Assembly (NCBI GenBank): GCA_018340805.1
Contig: JACMZG010000008.1
Span: forward strand, 16,957,881-17,021,880
DNA: 64,000 bases
Direction: 5' to 3'
Source: Microvelia longipes
Taxonomy: Eukaryota; Arthropoda; Insecta; Hemiptera; Veliidae
The notes under the pieces are model-generated. The model was not told where the DNA came from, ran no database searches, and worked only from the letters and a program-made list of their open reading frames with translations. Shown in pieces: positions 61,795-64,000 of the stretch. Numbering within the stretch: the stretch's first letter is position 1; each line of letters begins with the position of its first letter. The position numbers were made by a program, and so were the translations under genes.

Positions 61795-62755
61795 TCGAGT
61801 ACGGGGTACCACGGAACTTTTCCTCACCCTTCGGACTCGCTTCGCTCGTCCTCAGAATAGGATAGTTAATAAATGGCCTAGGGTTTTTAAAATTCGGTCT
61901 CGCTTCGCTCGTCCTCACAATAGGGTGGTTACCAGTCATTTTTTAACAAAAACACATTTTTCAAAGTAAATAATGGCGGCTTGATATCACTTCAGTATTT
62001 AAGCATATTTTTTTCGTTTATTTTTAACAAATAATAATTTAATTATTATAAAAAAGCATACAAGAAGGTTAAACTTCGCATAATCTTAAATGAGAAAAAG
62101 TTCGATTTTTACTCAGTTTTATTAAACTATTTGAATTTTTGGCGGAAATTTGTAACCTTGACAAATGTAAACAAACTTTTACGTTTAACAAAAGTTTCGC
62201 ACAAATTAATAATTAAATTCGCTTATAACTTGTTAACTAATTAGTAGATTTTGATCGGAGTTTATATGTATGTTATATGTCAAAACATATGTATACTTTT
62301 GGTATTATTAAGCGTAAAAATTTTAAATTTCAAAAGTAAATAATTTCAAAATAGCGGCCAAAATAAAACGAAATTCGAAAGATTTGTTTGTCATATTGAG
62401 AGGTATAATATTTCTGCCAAATTTCAAGTTCATCGGGTCATTTTTCGATTTTTTACATTTTTAAAAATTTATGCTGACTGAGCAAATAGGGTTAATGGTG
62501 ACATAAAATTTGATGATTCCGGGCAGCACAACTAGACTCAAAGACTGATTTTTTTACCAAGTTTCAACTATCTAGCATAAACACAGTGGGAGTTATGCGT
62601 GACACAGACACACACACAGACATCAAGCTAAAATCGGTTCAGATGGCCTAAAAACACCTAAAATTGATAATTCAAGTGAAATCTCGGGTTAACATTTTTT
62701 AGGTGAAACCAATACTTTTCCTCTATATACCTTCTGTATAAGAAAAGGTAATAGG
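61795..62755 (-). repeat. Repeat R1, longest copy (minus)
   Basis: ACGGGGTACCACGGAACTTT, CGGACTCGCTTCGCTCGTCC, CGGTCTCGCTTCGCTCGTCC open the copy. After a diverged stretch, ATTTCAAGTTCATCGGGTCA, GGGCAGCACAACTAGACTCA, CTAGCATAAACACAGTGGGA, GTTATGCGTGACACAGACAC and AATACTTTTCCTCTATATAC close it. This gives nearly the full set of family blocks. Confidence 0.75.
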
Positions 62756-63905
62756 TCATAGGTGTTTTACGATTTTACAAAGGACAGTGGGTAATTAAAA
62801 ATAAATTTAGGGCCCAGAGGGCCGAAGAAAATTTTAAAGGGCTATTTTGTACTTTTATCCTCACTTAAAGCGATACTTTTCCTCCTCTTTTCTTTTCCTT
62901 CCCTCTTTTTTTCCTTTTTCCCTGGATCCTGGGGGGGGGGTAATTACCCCCATTACCCCCCCCGTAATACCGCCAATGACCGCGCCTTATGGTTAAATAT
63001 TTTTATATTTATGGTTAAATATGGTTAATATTTAATTAAATATTTTAATTACATGGTAATTAAAAATAAAGAGATAAAGTAAAATAGTTTTAACAGAAAC
63101 GGCAAAAAAGAAGGTTCTATAGGTCATTTCCTTCAAAAGTACCAATTCTCAGAAGTTCTCCCGTCCTGAGAATCCTGAGTGTATCCCGAAGATACACTTC
63201 GTATTGCACAAATTTTTTTTAAATTTTTTTTTGGGCTTTAAGTAGAAGTAAACCACTCCTAGTTGCTCAAGTACTTAAAAGTATAAACCCTAGGGCAAGT
63301 GCTCTTCTTACTCCCGGAGAAAATTTGTTATACATATACTTTCACTTTTTAAGTTAAAGTAGTTATAGTTCAGTTATAACTTCTGAAACAATTCTGGTGC
63401 GGAGATCTTTCTTTATTTATAATTTTAATTCTGCTCAAATTTAAGTTAATTTCACCACATTTTCAATGGGAGTTCCAATCCTCCATCTGAGATTAGTTAC
63501 CCTTCATATATAAACTATCTAATTATCTTTGGATCCTTAAAACTATGGCGTAGAGTATAGTACTTAAACCGCTAGTACCAAACCTTAATACACTTAAACA
63601 TAAATTATTTATGTTTGTTTAACTCAATTAAGAGGTAGTGCCAATCAGTTCGTCGTACTAGCAGTTTTGCGAGTAGCATAATGCCACAATATTAGCGGAT
63701 ATCTAAATCTTTAAGTCCAAAAGTGTGCTTTGTTTATATAATGCTATATATAAATAAATTCGTAACCAATGCAGATAATTAAATACGTTTGCTAATGTAT
63801 TTATTTAACATAGTCGTACATGCTTATACGATTTCTGTCCAATCCAATATTTTTTTTGAGGTTCAGTAAATTCTTGCAACAATCATTTTTTGTGAGTATA
63901 ATGTA
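62756..63905. other. AT-rich with C/G runs; direct and inverted copies of fold-back flank
   Basis: GACCGCGCCTTAT at 62978-62990 is the exact complement of ATAAGGCGCGGTC at 59191-59203. TTAAATATTTTAATTACAT at 63036-63054 is an exact direct copy of 59171-59189. No genes are recognised. Confidence 0.5.
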
Positions 63906-63911
63906 TTATAG

Positions 63912-63912
63912 T

Positions 63913-64000
<88 letters not shown>
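63912..64000. repeat. (AT)n microsatellite, continues past right edge
   Basis: TA tract beginning TATAGTATATATATATAATA and running to the last base. Confidence 0.97.

Overview
This is AT-rich, intron-bearing arthropod nuclear DNA, most likely from an insect. The evidence is a group III (bee-venom-type) secreted phospholipase A2 gene split into four exons with GT-AG introns, a 5' coding exon of a major intrinsic protein (aquaporin family), mariner- and Jockey/I-type transposon remains, tRNA-derived SINEs, and very long (AT)n tracts. I cannot name the order or species; nothing looks bacterial or viral.

Genes. At the far left, a minus-strand coding exon (134-284) with a clear splice donor starts or continues an unrecognised coiled-coil-like protein whose remainder lies outside the window. 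The phospholipase A2 gene occupies 16821-21023 on the plus strand: TATA-like box, signal peptide exon, calcium-loop/active-site exon, CxCD exon, terminal exon and poly(A) signal, encoding about 177 residues with ten cysteines. The aquaporin-family exon is at 58511-58717 on the plus strand; its first intron runs off the right edge. Elsewhere I see no convincing host genes.

Repeats fill most of the rest. They include: a degraded LINE with reverse transcriptase and RNase H (6480-8960, minus); a 5'-truncated Jockey-like LINE with a poly(A) tail (27127-27966); a palindromic mariner nested inside an older terminal-inverted-repeat element (14446-15900); hAT-like non-autonomous elements with 8-bp target duplications (2753-3584, 35986-36302, 46393-46709); satellites with units of about 40, 53, 57, 62 and 90 bp; and at least fourteen pieces of one non-coding dispersed repeat carrying the word GACGAGCGAAGCGAGTCC. 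A giant fold-back (59195-60428) has about 367-bp arms around 500 bp of ACGT-type tetranucleotide repeat.

The most interesting signal is structural RNA. Two unrelated fold-back repeat families (three copies of one at 13869-14190, 36477-36770 and 57418-57712; two copies of another at 21635-21985 and 24525-24660) each carry a segment that fits a type I hammerhead ribozyme: CUGANGA, a hairpin, GAA, a self-complementary stem III (ACGU or AGCGCU), a permitted cleavage base, and a stem I whose two strands are complementary although the sequences differ between families. The end of the second family also appears to have been amplified into a 90-bp satellite (25660-26565). I infer that these are remains of Penelope-like elements or retrozyme-like elements.
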